NCBI RefSeq assembly: GCF_000213655.1
Contig: NC_015554.1
Span: 1,426,001-1,490,000, forward strand
Source of the DNA: Alteromonas naphthalenivorans
GTDB taxonomy: Bacteria > Pseudomonadota > Gammaproteobacteria > Enterobacterales > Alteromonadaceae
Reading direction: 5' to 3'
Length of the DNA stretch: 64,000 nucleotides
The notes under the pieces were generated by a model. It ran no database searches, was not told the DNA's origin, and worked only from the letters and a program-made list of their open reading frames with translations. Of this stretch, positions 31,346 to 41,421 are shown one piece after another (the first letter of the stretch is position 1; the number at the start of each line of letters is the position of its first letter). The position numbers and the translations under genes were made by a program.

Positions 31346-32521
31346 ATGGCGGTTGGCGCAAAGATACCGGCGTGTTCAAAAATGATACTCGCGTGTTTAA
31401 GAATTTCCCCCGCGTTTTTAAGCATGCAAGTTGGTAACCCTAAAGGCCGCGCGGGTACGTTTCTACCTGTTGTTTTTTTTACTCTGTGTCTTGCCTGTAA
31501 TGCGGCAGTATCAAACAGTAATCTCTCTTCATATGAACAGACCGACGCTTATAAAAATGCCATTGCTGATAATAATGCTATTTCCAAAAACAACCATCAG
31601 CATGATGAACACCATGAAGTAGTCGCTTCTAAAAAAGATGCCGCCACTAATGACACGGCAGTGCCCATATTGTCTTCGCCATTACAAATTGCTGTAGCCG
31701 CAAATTTTGCTAAACCTTTACGCACCATCGCCAATGATTATTTCAAGAAAAGCGGGCAAGAAGTCAGTGTTACCGTTTCTTCCAGTGGAACCCTATTTGC
31801 GCAGCTTACTCATGGTGCTCAATTTGATGTATTCCTCTCTGCCGATACAGCCAGGCCCAATGCGTTGATAAAGGCAGGGCGTGTTAGCGCTGAAGATGTG
31901 CATGTTTACGCTAAAGGTAGGTTGGCCTTTCTGTCTTCTCATACTACCGCTTCAACACCACACTTTACTGCTGGGGCATTGGCTGGGAAAAAGCTGGCTA
32001 TCGCTAACCCTAAACTTGCTCCTTATGGCAACGCAGCAAAGCAGTATCTTGTTAATACCAATCAGTGGAATGCTGTTTCCCCCCATATTGTGATGGGTAA
32101 AAACGTACTTCAAACCTATCAGTTTTTTACTACAGGTAACGCCGATTATGCCTTGGTGGCATACTCCCTCGCCCTAGCTGACAAGCGAATTAATTGGACT
32201 GATAAGCGAATAAATGAGGCTGATGAGCAAAATATTTCTGGGCGCAATGCTTATGTCGAAAGCGGGGTCGAAGGCGATGGGGCAATACTCATTCCCGACA
32301 CCCTACATCAACCAATATTACAAAGCCTTGCAGTTACCGCCGCAGCCGACAGAAAAGCCGCAGCATCTGCATTTGCTCGTTACTTATTGTCATTAGACGT
32401 ACAGGGAAATTTGCCCAATTGGGGCTATCAACCCGCTGATGATTCATTATCGGTTAGCGTAACTTCCAGTATTAATGAGAACAAGCGAGTAGATAACAGA
32501 GTCACTAGGGGTATACCATAA
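31346..32521 (+). CDS. modA: Molybdate ABC transporter substrate-binding protein
   Basis: 391 residues, longer than usual (about 250) because of a long N-terminal part. The export signal is probably GTFLPVVFFTLCLAC at about 37-51, possibly a lipobox, with about 60 polar linker residues before the binding domain (LQIAVAANFAKPLRTIAND onward). Ligand-binding elements SSSGTLFAQL and GAQFDVFLSAD are present. The true start may be a later Met (residue 13 or 27). It binds molybdate or tungstate in the periplasm. Three bases after moaE. Confidence 0.88.
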   Translation: MAVGAKIPACSKMILACLRISPAFLSMQVGNPKGRAGTFLPVVFFTLCLACNAAVSNSNLSSYEQTDAYKNAIADNNAISKNNHQHDEHHEVVASKKDAATNDTAVPILSSPLQIAVAANFAKPLRTIANDYFKKSGQEVSVTVSSSGTLFAQLTHGAQFDVFLSADTARPNALIKAGRVSAEDVHVYAKGRLAFLSSHTTASTPHFTAGALAGKKLAIANPKLAPYGNAAKQYLVNTNQWNAVSPHIVMGKNVLQTYQFFTTGNADYALVAYSLALADKRINWTDKRINEADEQNISGRNAYVESGVEGDGAILIPDTLHQPILQSLAVTAAADRKAAASAFARYLLSLDVQGNLPNWGYQPADDSLSVSVTSSINENKRVDNRVTRGIP

Positions 32522-33214
32522 ATGCTAGAACATAGCGCCTTTGCTGCGGTAGGGTTAACCCTAAAACTGGCCTTTTTAACCAGCGTGCTGTTAATGGTAT
32601 TGGTTACTCCTCTGGCGTGGAAGTTGGCAAATTGGCAACATAAATTAAAACCCGTATTCATGTCGGTACTTGCATTACCTTTAGTGCTTCCACCCACCGT
32701 GCTCGGCTTTTACCTGTTGGTGGCTTTTTCGCCCCAAAGCCCAGTTGGGGAAGGGTGGCAATGGCTCACAGGCCATCAGCTAGCGTTTAGTTTTGAAGGC
32801 TTAGTGATAGGCTCTTTTATTTACTCATTACCCTTTGCGCTGCAGCCCTTGTATAGCGGCTTTACTCAACTCGATAAACGGTATGTTGAAGTGGCGCATT
32901 CATTAGGCTTTGGAAAAATAGAGGCGTTTTTCAGCATCATACTTCCTTTGTGCAAAGCGCCGTTGATAGTGGCATTCGGTCTTAGCTTTGCGCATACCAT
33001 TGGTGAATTTGGTGTGGTGTTAATGATTGGGGGGAATATTCCAGGCGAAACCCAAGTGCTCTCAATTGCATTGTATGAACACGTTGAAGCCTTAGAATAT
33101 GGCCAAGCACATGCACTTTCGTTGGGGCTACTATTGTTTTCATTTTTACTGCTTACGCTGCTGTATCGCTTTAATGGAAAAGGAGGGCAAGGTTGGAGTT
33201 CAATATCTCGTTAG
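32522..33214 (+). CDS. modB: Molybdate ABC transporter permease
   Basis: 230 residues with about five membrane helices. The EAA-type cytoplasmic loop EVAHSLGFGKIEAFFSIILPL (about 122-142) contacts ModC; TIGEFGVVLMIGG follows. The start overlaps directly with the end of modA (TAAATG) and the 3' end overlaps modC by 22 bases. Confidence 0.93.
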   Translation: MLEHSAFAAVGLTLKLAFLTSVLLMVLVTPLAWKLANWQHKLKPVFMSVLALPLVLPPTVLGFYLLVAFSPQSPVGEGWQWLTGHQLAFSFEGLVIGSFIYSLPFALQPLYSGFTQLDKRYVEVAHSLGFGKIEAFFSIILPLCKAPLIVAFGLSFAHTIGEFGVVLMIGGNIPGETQVLSIALYEHVEALEYGQAHALSLGLLLFSFLLLTLLYRFNGKGGQGWSSISR

Positions 33215-34362
33215 AAAACCGCATTAATGCGAAATCCGCATTACCATCTTCCATGCAGGTAGTGGGTATTACCGGGCCATCAGGTGCGGGTAAAAGCAGC
33301 TTGCTTCGTGCGCTAGCTGGGTTCGAACAAGAAGCATCAGTAAGTGTTAATTGGTTTGCTGAAGATGCTAAACCTATTGCTAGCGCAACAGTTAACGCGC
33401 ATTCAGCAACCAAGGAAATAAACGTAAATAGCGCGCCCATCCGCGTGCGGGTAGGTTTGGTATTTCAGCAGCCTATGCTATTTCCTCATGTAAATGTAAA
33501 AGGTAATTTAGCACTGGCCGAACGTCATGCTGGCTCAAAGGCGTTAAAAGTTGAGCATGCTATTGCTGGTTGTGAGTGCGAACATTTACTGCATAAATCA
33601 ATAGACAGCCTTTCAGGTGGTGAAGCGCAGCGGGTGGCATTAGCGCGTGCATTGGTTAATGGGCCAGATGTGCTGATGCTTGATGAGTCGTTAAGCGCAT
33701 TAGATGCGGCTTTACGCAGCAAAATCCTACGATTTCTAGTCAAAACCTGTGGGCGCCTAAATATAAAATTGATCATGGTGTCTCACGATGTTCAAGACTT
33801 GGCTCTATTCTGTGATGGGCTGATATCTGTTGTTGATGGCGAGGTAGAGGCGACGGGTTCAGTAGCTTACGTTATGGCGAAAATCGCTAGCCAAGGAAGC
33901 GTAGAAAACCCCTGTGCCATTTTAGAAGGTGAGATAATTAAGAACTCGGATGATTTTCCTCACCCGTTTACGCGTTTGAATGTAAGCGGCAATATATTGT
34001 ACGCCAAAGCTACCGTGCAATGTGATAGTAAACTGAATACAAATAATAAAGACGAGCAAGGGTTGAGCACTGACCAGCATCAGCAGCGAGGAAAAATAGC
34101 CGTTTTTGCCAGCGAGGTGAGTATCGATACCAATACAAAAGTGAATGTGCCCTCTAGCAGTATCTTAAACGCGTTACCGTGCGAAGTAGTGGAAATTTAC
34201 CACCCTGAAATACCGCAATCTGAAAACCAGCAACTACAAACCGCAATCGTGATGCTAACTCATGGTAATCAAGTGTTGTATGCCAGAGTAAGCACCTTGT
34301 CGATTGAAAGGTTGAAACTTGAACCTGGTTTATCCGTGGTGGCTAGGTTCAAACTTCAGTAG
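33193..34362 (+). CDS. modC: Molybdate ABC transporter ATP-binding protein
   Basis: 389 residues. Walker A GPSGAGKSS (about 28-36), signature LSGGEAQRVALARAL, Walker B VLMLDESLSALD and the switch histidine in MVSHD. After about residue 240 come two stretches of the molybdate-binding (TOBE/Mop) type, including NALPCEVVEIYHPE. The start is TTG at 33193, supported by AAGGAGGG seven bases upstream and inside the modB end. The gene lacks a few N-terminal residues relative to typical members. Confidence 0.9.
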   Translation: MEFNISLENRINAKSALPSSMQVVGITGPSGAGKSSLLRALAGFEQEASVSVNWFAEDAKPIASATVNAHSATKEINVNSAPIRVRVGLVFQQPMLFPHVNVKGNLALAERHAGSKALKVEHAIAGCECEHLLHKSIDSLSGGEAQRVALARALVNGPDVLMLDESLSALDAALRSKILRFLVKTCGRLNIKLIMVSHDVQDLALFCDGLISVVDGEVEATGSVAYVMAKIASQGSVENPCAILEGEIIKNSDDFPHPFTRLNVSGNILYAKATVQCDSKLNTNNKDEQGLSTDQHQQRGKIAVFASEVSIDTNTKVNVPSSSILNALPCEVVEIYHPEIPQSENQQLQTAIVMLTHGNQVLYARVSTLSIERLKLEPGLSVVARFKLQ

Positions 34363-34396
34363 GTTTGCAAAGCGTTTTAAAGTGCAGCGTTTACTA

Positions 34397-34455
34397 TTCC
34401 TAGGTACTAACTTCCTAGATCTAAGTTCTCTAGATCTAAGTTTTCTAGGTCTAAA
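34397..34455 (+). repeat. Four tandem copies of a 14-15 bp repeat
   Basis: Units TTCCTAGGTACTAAC, TTCCTAGATCTAAG, TTCTCTAGATCTAAG and TTTTCTAGGTCTAAA lie between the modC stop and the hemN stop, in a convergent intergenic gap. Possibly slippage-derived; no function evident. Confidence 0.8.
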
Positions 34456-34479
34456 TTCCCAGCCTTATATTCCCATTGT

Positions 34480-35846
34480 CTAAATTGCCGCTGAATAGCG
34501 AGAGATATGATGATCTTTATTTAGGTAAGCATCGAACCTTGCACATATTGCTCTTATATAAATGCGAGACTTATCTGGCACACTAATATATCGATCGCGA
34601 AGTTCAATAATACCGTCGTCTACTAACGATTTAAGGCTCGTTAATTCAATACAGAAATAGCCATTGAATTTAATATTGTACTTGTCTTCAATATCTTTCT
34701 TATCTAAATACAAATTACACATTAAAGACATAATCACGTCTCGACGAATGCGATCGTCTAGGGTTAACGCAATGCCGTTGGCGGTTAGCGGTATGTCGTT
34801 GTCCAACCGGTTGTAATAGTCTTTAAGTTGTTTGGGGTTCTGGCCATATGCATTGCCTATTGTACTAATGGCAGATACGCCCAAACCAAGTAAGTCACTG
34901 TTTTTATGCGTGGTGTAGCCTTGAAAGTTTCGGTGCAATACGTGGTTATGCTTAGCCATGGCTAGTGTGTCGCTGGGCTTCGCGAAGTGATCTAAACCAA
35001 TCATTTCAAAGCCTGTTTTAGAAAAACTTTCTACTGCCATTTGGTGCATTGCCGCTTTTTCATCAGGGGTGGCTAGGGTATCTAGCGGTATTTTGCGTTG
35101 GGCTGCGAATCTGTCTGGTAAGTGGGCATAGCTAAAAAGTGACACTCGGTCGGGTGACATGGCTTTTACCGCCACTACCGTGGTGCGAAACTTCTCCATA
35201 GTTTGTTTGGGCAAACCGTAAATTAAGTCCAAATTGACCGAGGTATAGCCTATGTTTTTTGCATCAAACACTAATTTGGCAATGTGTGCGGTACTTTGAA
35301 CCCGATTGATAGACTGCTGAACATCTACATTAATATCTTGTACACCAAAGCTAACACGGGTGTAACCTAATTCATTTAAATCTTTTAAGTATTCACAAGT
35401 CACATTTCTAGGATCTAACTCAATTGAAAATTCAGCTTCGCTGGAAATAAGAAAGTGTTTCTTAATCAGATACATTAAATAGGTATGTTGTATCGTTGAA
35501 AGAAAACTTGGGGAGCCTCCACCTAAATGAAGGGCTACCACTTTCTTATCTTTATAAAGCGATTTTTTCGCTACCATCTCTTTTTCAATGTAGCTAAGGT
35601 AATGGTCGGCTTTTTCGTTGTGGCGAGTTACTATTTTATTGCAGCCACAGTAATAGCAAAGCTGTTCGCAGAAAGGGATGTGAATATATAAGCTTATGGT
35701 ATCGGCGCCGCAGTTTTCAGACGCGCTCTCTAATAACCCTCGTTCACCGACTCGAATTTAAGCGCAGTAGGGTAAGAAGTGTAACGTGGCGCCTGTTGTG
35801 CATATTTTGTAATTGTACTTGTGGCGCGATCAATTGGCGAATTCAT
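34480..35846 (-). pseudogene. hemN: Oxygen-independent coproporphyrinogen III oxidase, frameshifted
   Basis: The main frame holds the radical-SAM motif HIPFCEQLCYYCGC followed by LGGGSPSFL, ELDPRNVT, GVQDINVDVQQSINRVQ and the HemN C-terminal domain. The N-terminus (ATG at 35844-35846, then KYAQQAPRYTSYPTALKFE) lies in another frame that stops at 35730-35732. Adding one T to the TT at about 35735-35736 (minus strand GGGTTTATTAGAG) rejoins them into about 455 residues, the normal length. HemN makes protoporphyrinogen in anaerobic haem synthesis. If the frameshift is real the enzyme is lost or depends on another copy. Confidence 0.87.
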
Positions 35847-35962
35847 AGGTATTTTCTGCTTAGTTTGCTAGTAAAGTAGCGAAAGACACTTATACAGGGG
35901 GTCTTTCTTTCGTGGTAAACCCATTTCATCATTGATAATAATGCAAACTAGTAAGGTGTTTA

Positions 35963-36898
35963 TTGATCTCGTTCAAGGTTTTGCTCTTAAACATACTCAT
36001 TATAGTCAGTTTTCCAATTTTGCTAGTACAAGGCCTGCTGGTAAGGAAAAAAACGCTCAAATTACCGGAACCTACCGGTAAAAGAGTGGGTTGCTGCCAG
36101 TGCGCTAGCAATGCCTCCAACAAGGTGCATCTTAAAGGCGATGCGCATAGCGGCGTTCCGGTAAGCTGTCAGCAAATAAAGGCTCCCTTGGCGTTGCTTA
36201 TTGCGGGAGATTCCGCTGCCGCTGGCGTGGGTGTATCTACTCAAGAACAAGCACTGTCTGGCTGGTTAATTAACAGTTTGTCGGAAAACTTTTGCGTTAA
36301 TTGGGAATTAAAGGCCAAGACAGGGGTTAACAGTACGGATTTGTTATCCATGTTGCAGCGGGCTAAACCCAACCGTGATCCTACGTATGATGCTAATTCA
36401 ACGTCCCTCTCAACAATCACTTCTACCCATAGTTTCGACACGCCTCTTCAATGCAGATCGTTCGACGTGGCGGTTATTTCAATAGGGGTAAATGATGTAA
36501 CGGGTTTTACGTCCTTGCGCCGGTGGCGTAGTAATGTCACGCAAATAATCGAAATACTAAAAGCGCGATACCAGTGCAGGTTGGTGGTATTTACCGCACT
36601 GCCTCCTATGCACGAATTTCCCGCGCTACCCCAACCGTTACGTTGGGTGTTAGGGCAAAGAGCGAAGTACCTCAATACCGCCTTGCTTAAGCTGGTGAAC
36701 AAATATCATGGGGTTAACGTACTCACACTAACCTTAAACCCAATAGGTAATGATCAATCAGACAACACGCTCAAATACATGGCTGAAGATGGCTTTCATC
36801 CGCAAGTTGCAGGCTATCAATTGTGGTCTAACGCTGTTGTGAAGTTAGTGAACGAAGAACTTGATGAATTGGTCGGTAAAAATAGCAATGTTGGTTGA
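35963..36898 (+). CDS. SGNH/GDSL-family hydrolase
   Basis: 311 residues. An N-terminal hydrophobic segment (VLLLNILIIVSFPILLVQGLL) is followed by SGNH blocks: block I LIAGDSAAAG (Ser), block III IGVNDV (Asn) and block V DGFHP (Asp and His). This group includes esterases and thioesterases; the substrate is unknown. The start is TTG at 35963, with AAGGTG five bases upstream. A low-complexity polar insertion lies at about 155-175. Confidence 0.82.
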   Translation: MISFKVLLLNILIIVSFPILLVQGLLVRKKTLKLPEPTGKRVGCCQCASNASNKVHLKGDAHSGVPVSCQQIKAPLALLIAGDSAAAGVGVSTQEQALSGWLINSLSENFCVNWELKAKTGVNSTDLLSMLQRAKPNRDPTYDANSTSLSTITSTHSFDTPLQCRSFDVAVISIGVNDVTGFTSLRRWRSNVTQIIEILKARYQCRLVVFTALPPMHEFPALPQPLRWVLGQRAKYLNTALLKLVNKYHGVNVLTLTLNPIGNDQSDNTLKYMAEDGFHPQVAGYQLWSNAVVKLVNEELDELVGKNSNVG

Positions 36899-36985
36899 AG
36901 CTGAAAGGTTCACCCCTACAATACATTATTCATTTAGTAGGTGTTTAAAAACCAACAATATTTATGGCTTCGCGCTGGAGGTGCA

Positions 36986-37624
36986 ATGAAAAAAGTAACG
37001 ATAGATATGGTGTCAGACGTAGTTTGCCCTTGGTGCATTATTGGTTACGAACGTCTACAAAAAGCCATCGCGCAATTAGACGATATAGAAGTAACTATTC
37101 AATTTCACCCGTTTGAACTTAACCCGAACATGCCGCAAGAAGGGCAAGATGTTCGTGAACATATAATGGAAAAATACGGGCTTACTCCAGCACAAAGTGA
37201 TCAAAACCGAAAACAACTTATTGATGCAGGTGCATCGGTTGGTTTTAAGTTTGATTACTTCGACGGCATGCGTATGGCGAATACCTTCAATGCACACCAA
37301 GTACTGCACTATGCAGGGGAAAACGGTAAGCAAGAAGCGCTAAAATTACGCTTATTTGCCGCCTATTTCAGTGAAAGAAAAAACGTGAATGATATAGACG
37401 TGTTAGTCAACGAAGCGGTGTCTGTGGGGCTAAACGAGCAAGAGGTAAGTGAACTTCTGGCCAATCAAACCTATGCAGATGTCGTTCGAGAGCACGAGAA
37501 CTTATGGTTGCAACGTGGTATTCAAAGCGTACCTACTTTTGTGATTGGTAATAGCGGTGTTGCGGGTGCACAAGACCCAGAGACGTTAGCGCAATTTATT
37601 GTTCAGGCATCTACTGAGCAATGA
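36986..37624 (+). CDS. DsbA-family oxidoreductase (FrnE-like)
   Basis: 212 residues. A thioredoxin fold with VCPWC at about 13-17 (C-P-W-C redox pair), FHPFELNP and the cis-proline segment QSVPTFVIG near the end. There is no signal peptide, so it is a cytoplasmic FrnE-like protein. ATG at 36986 has GGAGG five bases upstream. Its stop overlaps the next gene by ATGA, so the two are probably cotranslated. Confidence 0.88.
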   Translation: MKKVTIDMVSDVVCPWCIIGYERLQKAIAQLDDIEVTIQFHPFELNPNMPQEGQDVREHIMEKYGLTPAQSDQNRKQLIDAGASVGFKFDYFDGMRMANTFNAHQVLHYAGENGKQEALKLRLFAAYFSERKNVNDIDVLVNEAVSVGLNEQEVSELLANQTYADVVREHENLWLQRGIQSVPTFVIGNSGVAGAQDPETLAQFIVQASTEQ

Positions 37625-38661
37625 GTAATCAGCTAATACACCTTTTAGCCCAGTGGCATCCGCTAAAGGATGCCCACCAGTGGGTGCTGGGGCTTATATA
37701 TAAGACGGAAGGCTCTTGTTACAGGAAAGCGGGGGCTGTCATGTTGTTCAGCAATGCTGGGCATCAACTAGGTGTGTTAAGTGGTGGCTGCCTTGAATCA
37801 GACATTAACAAACAAGCCCAGCGGGTAATGCAAGATGGTAAGCATCGTACAGCAGTTTACGATGATAACGATGAAGAAGACATTGCCTTTAAACTAGGTG
37901 TAGGCTGCGGCGGGGTTGTACATTTAGCGCTGTTACCTGTAACTAGTGATAATCACTATTTACAGTTACATACTGTGTATTCATATTTGGTGAGCGGGCA
38001 ACCTTGTTTATGGAAGCAAGAAGTTAATGGCGAACTTTCCTCCTCAGTTAGCGTTTGCGACAACCAGCAAGCGAGTAACAGCGAACAGGCTGACAACACC
38101 ACTCGTGTGAAGCCTGAAGCTAAAAAAACGGCCGCTTTACTTGATACCCAAAACGGTAAGTGCTTTCTAACAGTACCTTGTGAACCGCCTCCACACCTAC
38201 TTATTGTTGGCGGTGGATACGATGCCACTTTTGTGGTGAAGATGGCAGTGCAGCAAGGGTGGTCGGTGAGCGTATGGGATCCTAGGCCAGCACAGGCAAG
38301 GGTAGAGCACTTCGGTGATGCTAACTTTATTGTCGAGTCGACAGAAGTCGAAGCACTGAATTTGCATGTCGCAGAACACAATATCGATGCAGCGGTGTTG
38401 ATGTCTCATCACCGACAAATAGACAGTAATGCCTTATCAATGTTATCTCGGTACCCGCTGAAGTACGTGGCCATGTTAGGGCCTATTCACCGTAAAGAAG
38501 AAATGTTCGCGTTAGCTGGGGTTAAAGAAAGTGATTTTAAAGGCTTCTTCGCCAGCCCAGCTGGGTTTAATATCGGTGGCGACTTGCCAGAAAGCATCGC
38601 GTTGTCGATTATTGCTCAGTGCCATGCAGTACTGGCAAACAAATTTCCGACATTAAAGTAG
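37621..38661 (+). CDS. XdhC/CoxI-family molybdoenzyme maturation protein
   Basis: 346 residues. The N-terminal XdhC_CoxI domain shows TEGSCYRKAGAVMLF, LSGGCLESDI and GVGCGGVVHL; the C-terminal Rossmann domain shows LLIVGGGYDA and the late AGFNIGGDLPESIALSI. Family members insert or sulfurate the molybdenum cofactor of xanthine-dehydrogenase-type enzymes. A polar insertion (about 145-175) separates the domains. The nearby mo cofactor genes fit; no molybdenum hydroxylase is in the window. Confidence 0.87.
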   Translation: MSNQLIHLLAQWHPLKDAHQWVLGLIYKTEGSCYRKAGAVMLFSNAGHQLGVLSGGCLESDINKQAQRVMQDGKHRTAVYDDNDEEDIAFKLGVGCGGVVHLALLPVTSDNHYLQLHTVYSYLVSGQPCLWKQEVNGELSSSVSVCDNQQASNSEQADNTTRVKPEAKKTAALLDTQNGKCFLTVPCEPPPHLLIVGGGYDATFVVKMAVQQGWSVSVWDPRPAQARVEHFGDANFIVESTEVEALNLHVAEHNIDAAVLMSHHRQIDSNALSMLSRYPLKYVAMLGPIHRKEEMFALAGVKESDFKGFFASPAGFNIGGDLPESIALSIIAQCHAVLANKFPTLK

Positions 38662-38798
38662 TTATGTGCAACACGCAGTTTATATACACACTCCTTAAAA
38701 GTCTTATACATGGCTTCAGTAAAAGCCCCGTGCAAGCCCCGTGCAAGCCCCATAAAGCCTCCATAACTGCGTCCATAACTGCCACGAAGTAGATAAAT

Positions 38799-38833
38799 AG
38801 CCCCAAAGTAGATGAATAAGTGGGGCTTTTTAT
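38799..38833 (+). terminator. Rho-independent terminator after the XdhC gene
   Basis: AGCCCCA ... TGGGGCT (7-bp stem, 15-base loop) followed by TTTTTATTT. Confidence 0.75.
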
Positions 38834-38871
38834 TTAAGGTTACATCGCTTTTGTTTTAACAAACGCAATAG

Positions 38872-41421
38872 TTAAAAACGATTTCTTACCGATATACCAT
38901 AGGAGCGAGGTGCGCCTGGGTAGGCCATCAGTTTTCCTTCTTGCACTGGCACATCAAAACCACTTCTAGCGATATATTCTTCATCCAAAAGGTTTCGAGC
39001 CCATACAATAATTTCGGTGTCCCATTCCTCAAGCTGAAGTGAAAGTCGTGCATTAATAATCTCGTATGAACCAGACTGTTTATAGGGGTCGTTGGAATCA
39101 TCCAAATATACTTCCCCTGTATACTGATAATCTGCGCTTATTGTGGCGTCGTAACTCGCTACTAAAAAATGATGGTTTAGCATAATTGAAAGGCTATTTT
39201 GAGGCTCAAAACCCACTCTGTCACCGTCTCGTGCACAATACGGGTCGGCAGGTGACGCACGGCCCGGATCGTCAATACCCGTATGCCATGAATAGGCCAC
39301 CCAACATGTACCTTGTTTGAAGGTATCAAAATTGGCTAACGTGCGTGATGCAATAAGCTGAAGTTCCGTGTTTGCACTCATTAACCAAGTGGTTTCAAGC
39401 TCCAGTCCCTTCACATGAATGTCGCCTGCGTTTTGCAGGTTAAAACCGGTACCTGTGAAAGTGGTGGCTTGAAAATCTTCAATGGTTGAATAATGCGCCG
39501 CAACATTTACCCGCACACCATAATCAGGCCAATCCTGTTTCAAGCCTATTTCTGCACTACGCGCTTTTTCGGCCTCAAAAGTGGCATCTAAAGACGGTAA
39601 AATACGATCAGTATTAGTGCCGCCTGCTTTATAACCAGAGGCTAAGCTGGCATAAATTAGTTGGTTTTTATTGGCCTGATAAGCAAGCTTTATCGTGCCC
39701 GTTAACTGGCTATCATCTATTGCTTCGTTTAAATCAGGTCGTGGCAGTACCGCTGATGAACCCAAGAAAAAATACCCCCATCCCGCCTGTTGAAAAGGCG
39801 CTAGGGCATTTAGCGAGGTTGGACTAATTGCAGTACCAGTATTGAGCGCTACGCCAATATCATTTAACGCTGTTACCGCAGCACCTATATTGGGCCTGCT
39901 TTCGGGAGCGCCGCTCAAGCCATCAATACCTGGGCCTTGTTCGGTGTACCGGCCAGCTATCGACTTCTTTTCATCGGTAAAACGCATGCCAGTCGTCAAG
40001 GTGATTGTGTCAGACAGCAACCAGTCAGCTTGGGCAAAAAATGCAACACTGTCTTGTTCTTGATTTGCCGTGTGCATAAATACGGTATTGCTTGGTGCTG
40101 CCACCCCAGAAGGGGCTATTAACCCGCCAGTGGCCGCACTAAGTCCATCAATCGCATTTGCTAAAGGAAGTAATTCAGCACCTGCAATGCTAAAAAAGCT
40201 ATCGAAAGCCGACTGTGTCGTGGTGTTAAAGGTTAGATCTAAATTTTGACTAAAGTAATAGGCTCCCACAAGGCCACGAATTTTATCGCTTTTATAATGC
40301 AGTCTTAATTCTTGAGAGAAAGACTGTTGTTTTGCGTCGTTAGTGGCAGTTAACAGATCCGCATCTGAAAAATCAGTATCTACAATATCTATGCTGTCAA
40401 AGGCGCGATAAGCCGTAATACCTACCAAAGACCATTGCTCATTAAGGGCTACCTCAATTTGCCCCGAAACGCCTTTATCTTCCATTTTTGAAATAGGGGG
40501 TTGGGACAACGACGTGGTGAAATCGAAGAAATCGTCATTACTGTAAATGGTGGCGTTAAAGGTGGGCTGAGATAACAACGCATCGGTGCCAAATTTACCA
40601 GGAATGTCATTTGCCTGAAAATTATTTTGCCAAGTAAGTGCACCGCAACAACGCTCATTTAATTCACCGTAATCGGCGATAATGCGAACGCTCACGCTTT
40701 TTGTTGGCGTATAAAGCCACTGAGCCTTTATGGCTGAGCGGTTTTTGTTATTTAAACTTTGCCCAGAAGTGGCATCGGTAATATAGCCATCACCATCGGT
40801 TTTAAAGCCTGAAATACGCATGGCTAATATATCATCAACCAACGAGAACGAAGCACCAGCGCTTACCCTTAATAATGAATCATTACCCGCCAATACTTCT
40901 ACAAATCCGTCAGTATCAGTATGACTTGGCGCCACAGAGGTAAGCGTCATTGCACCTGCTGCAGTATTTTTACCAAATAGGGTGCCTTGGGGGCCGCGCA
41001 GTACTTCGATAGCAGCAATATCAACTAAATCGTTGATAAGGGCATTTTGCCGTGAACGATAAACCCCGTCCACATATAAGCCCACAGAAGATTCGAAGCC
41101 GAAATTTTGTGATGATGTGCCAATACCGCGGATGGAAAACCCTGAATTAGTCACGCTTTGATTTTGAAACGCACCAAATGCAGGCACATAGTTTTGCAAA
41201 TCAAAGACGTCTTTCACCACGGTTTCAATTAAATCGTCGCCGGAAAGGGCGGTCACGGCAACAGGGACTTCCTGTAAATTTTGTGACGTTTTTTGTGCCT
41301 GAACGGTGATATGCTCTAAGGCGCTATCTTGGCTGTAAGCAAGTGAAGGTGTGCAACTCGCCGCAATACCTAATGAGACACCTAGTGCGACGAGAGTGTG
41401 CTTGGGCAGCAATTTTTTCAT
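38872..41421 (-). CDS. TonB-dependent outer-membrane receptor
   Basis: 849 residues. A signal peptide (MKKLLPKHTLVALGVSLG..., cleavage near SLAYS) is followed by a plug domain (LEHITVQAQKTSQNLQEVP, then SIRGIGTSSQNFGFESSVGLYVDGVYRSR and VLRGPQGTLFGKNTAAGA) and a beta barrel ending in GISVRNRF, with the terminal Phe needed for assembly. The plug resembles that of receptors annotated for organic substrates more than siderophore ones. Substrate unknown; the neighbouring acyl-CoA genes suggest a lipid-like or hydrophobic compound. Confidence 0.93.
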   Translation of the reverse strand: MKKLLPKHTLVALGVSLGIAASCTPSLAYSQDSALEHITVQAQKTSQNLQEVPVAVTALSGDDLIETVVKDVFDLQNYVPAFGAFQNQSVTNSGFSIRGIGTSSQNFGFESSVGLYVDGVYRSRQNALINDLVDIAAIEVLRGPQGTLFGKNTAAGAMTLTSVAPSHTDTDGFVEVLAGNDSLLRVSAGASFSLVDDILAMRISGFKTDGDGYITDATSGQSLNNKNRSAIKAQWLYTPTKSVSVRIIADYGELNERCCGALTWQNNFQANDIPGKFGTDALLSQPTFNATIYSNDDFFDFTTSLSQPPISKMEDKGVSGQIEVALNEQWSLVGITAYRAFDSIDIVDTDFSDADLLTATNDAKQQSFSQELRLHYKSDKIRGLVGAYYFSQNLDLTFNTTTQSAFDSFFSIAGAELLPLANAIDGLSAATGGLIAPSGVAAPSNTVFMHTANQEQDSVAFFAQADWLLSDTITLTTGMRFTDEKKSIAGRYTEQGPGIDGLSGAPESRPNIGAAVTALNDIGVALNTGTAISPTSLNALAPFQQAGWGYFFLGSSAVLPRPDLNEAIDDSQLTGTIKLAYQANKNQLIYASLASGYKAGGTNTDRILPSLDATFEAEKARSAEIGLKQDWPDYGVRVNVAAHYSTIEDFQATTFTGTGFNLQNAGDIHVKGLELETTWLMSANTELQLIASRTLANFDTFKQGTCWVAYSWHTGIDDPGRASPADPYCARDGDRVGFEPQNSLSIMLNHHFLVASYDATISADYQYTGEVYLDDSNDPYKQSGSYEIINARLSLQLEEWDTEIIVWARNLLDEEYIARSGFDVPVQEGKLMAYPGAPRSYGISVRNRF

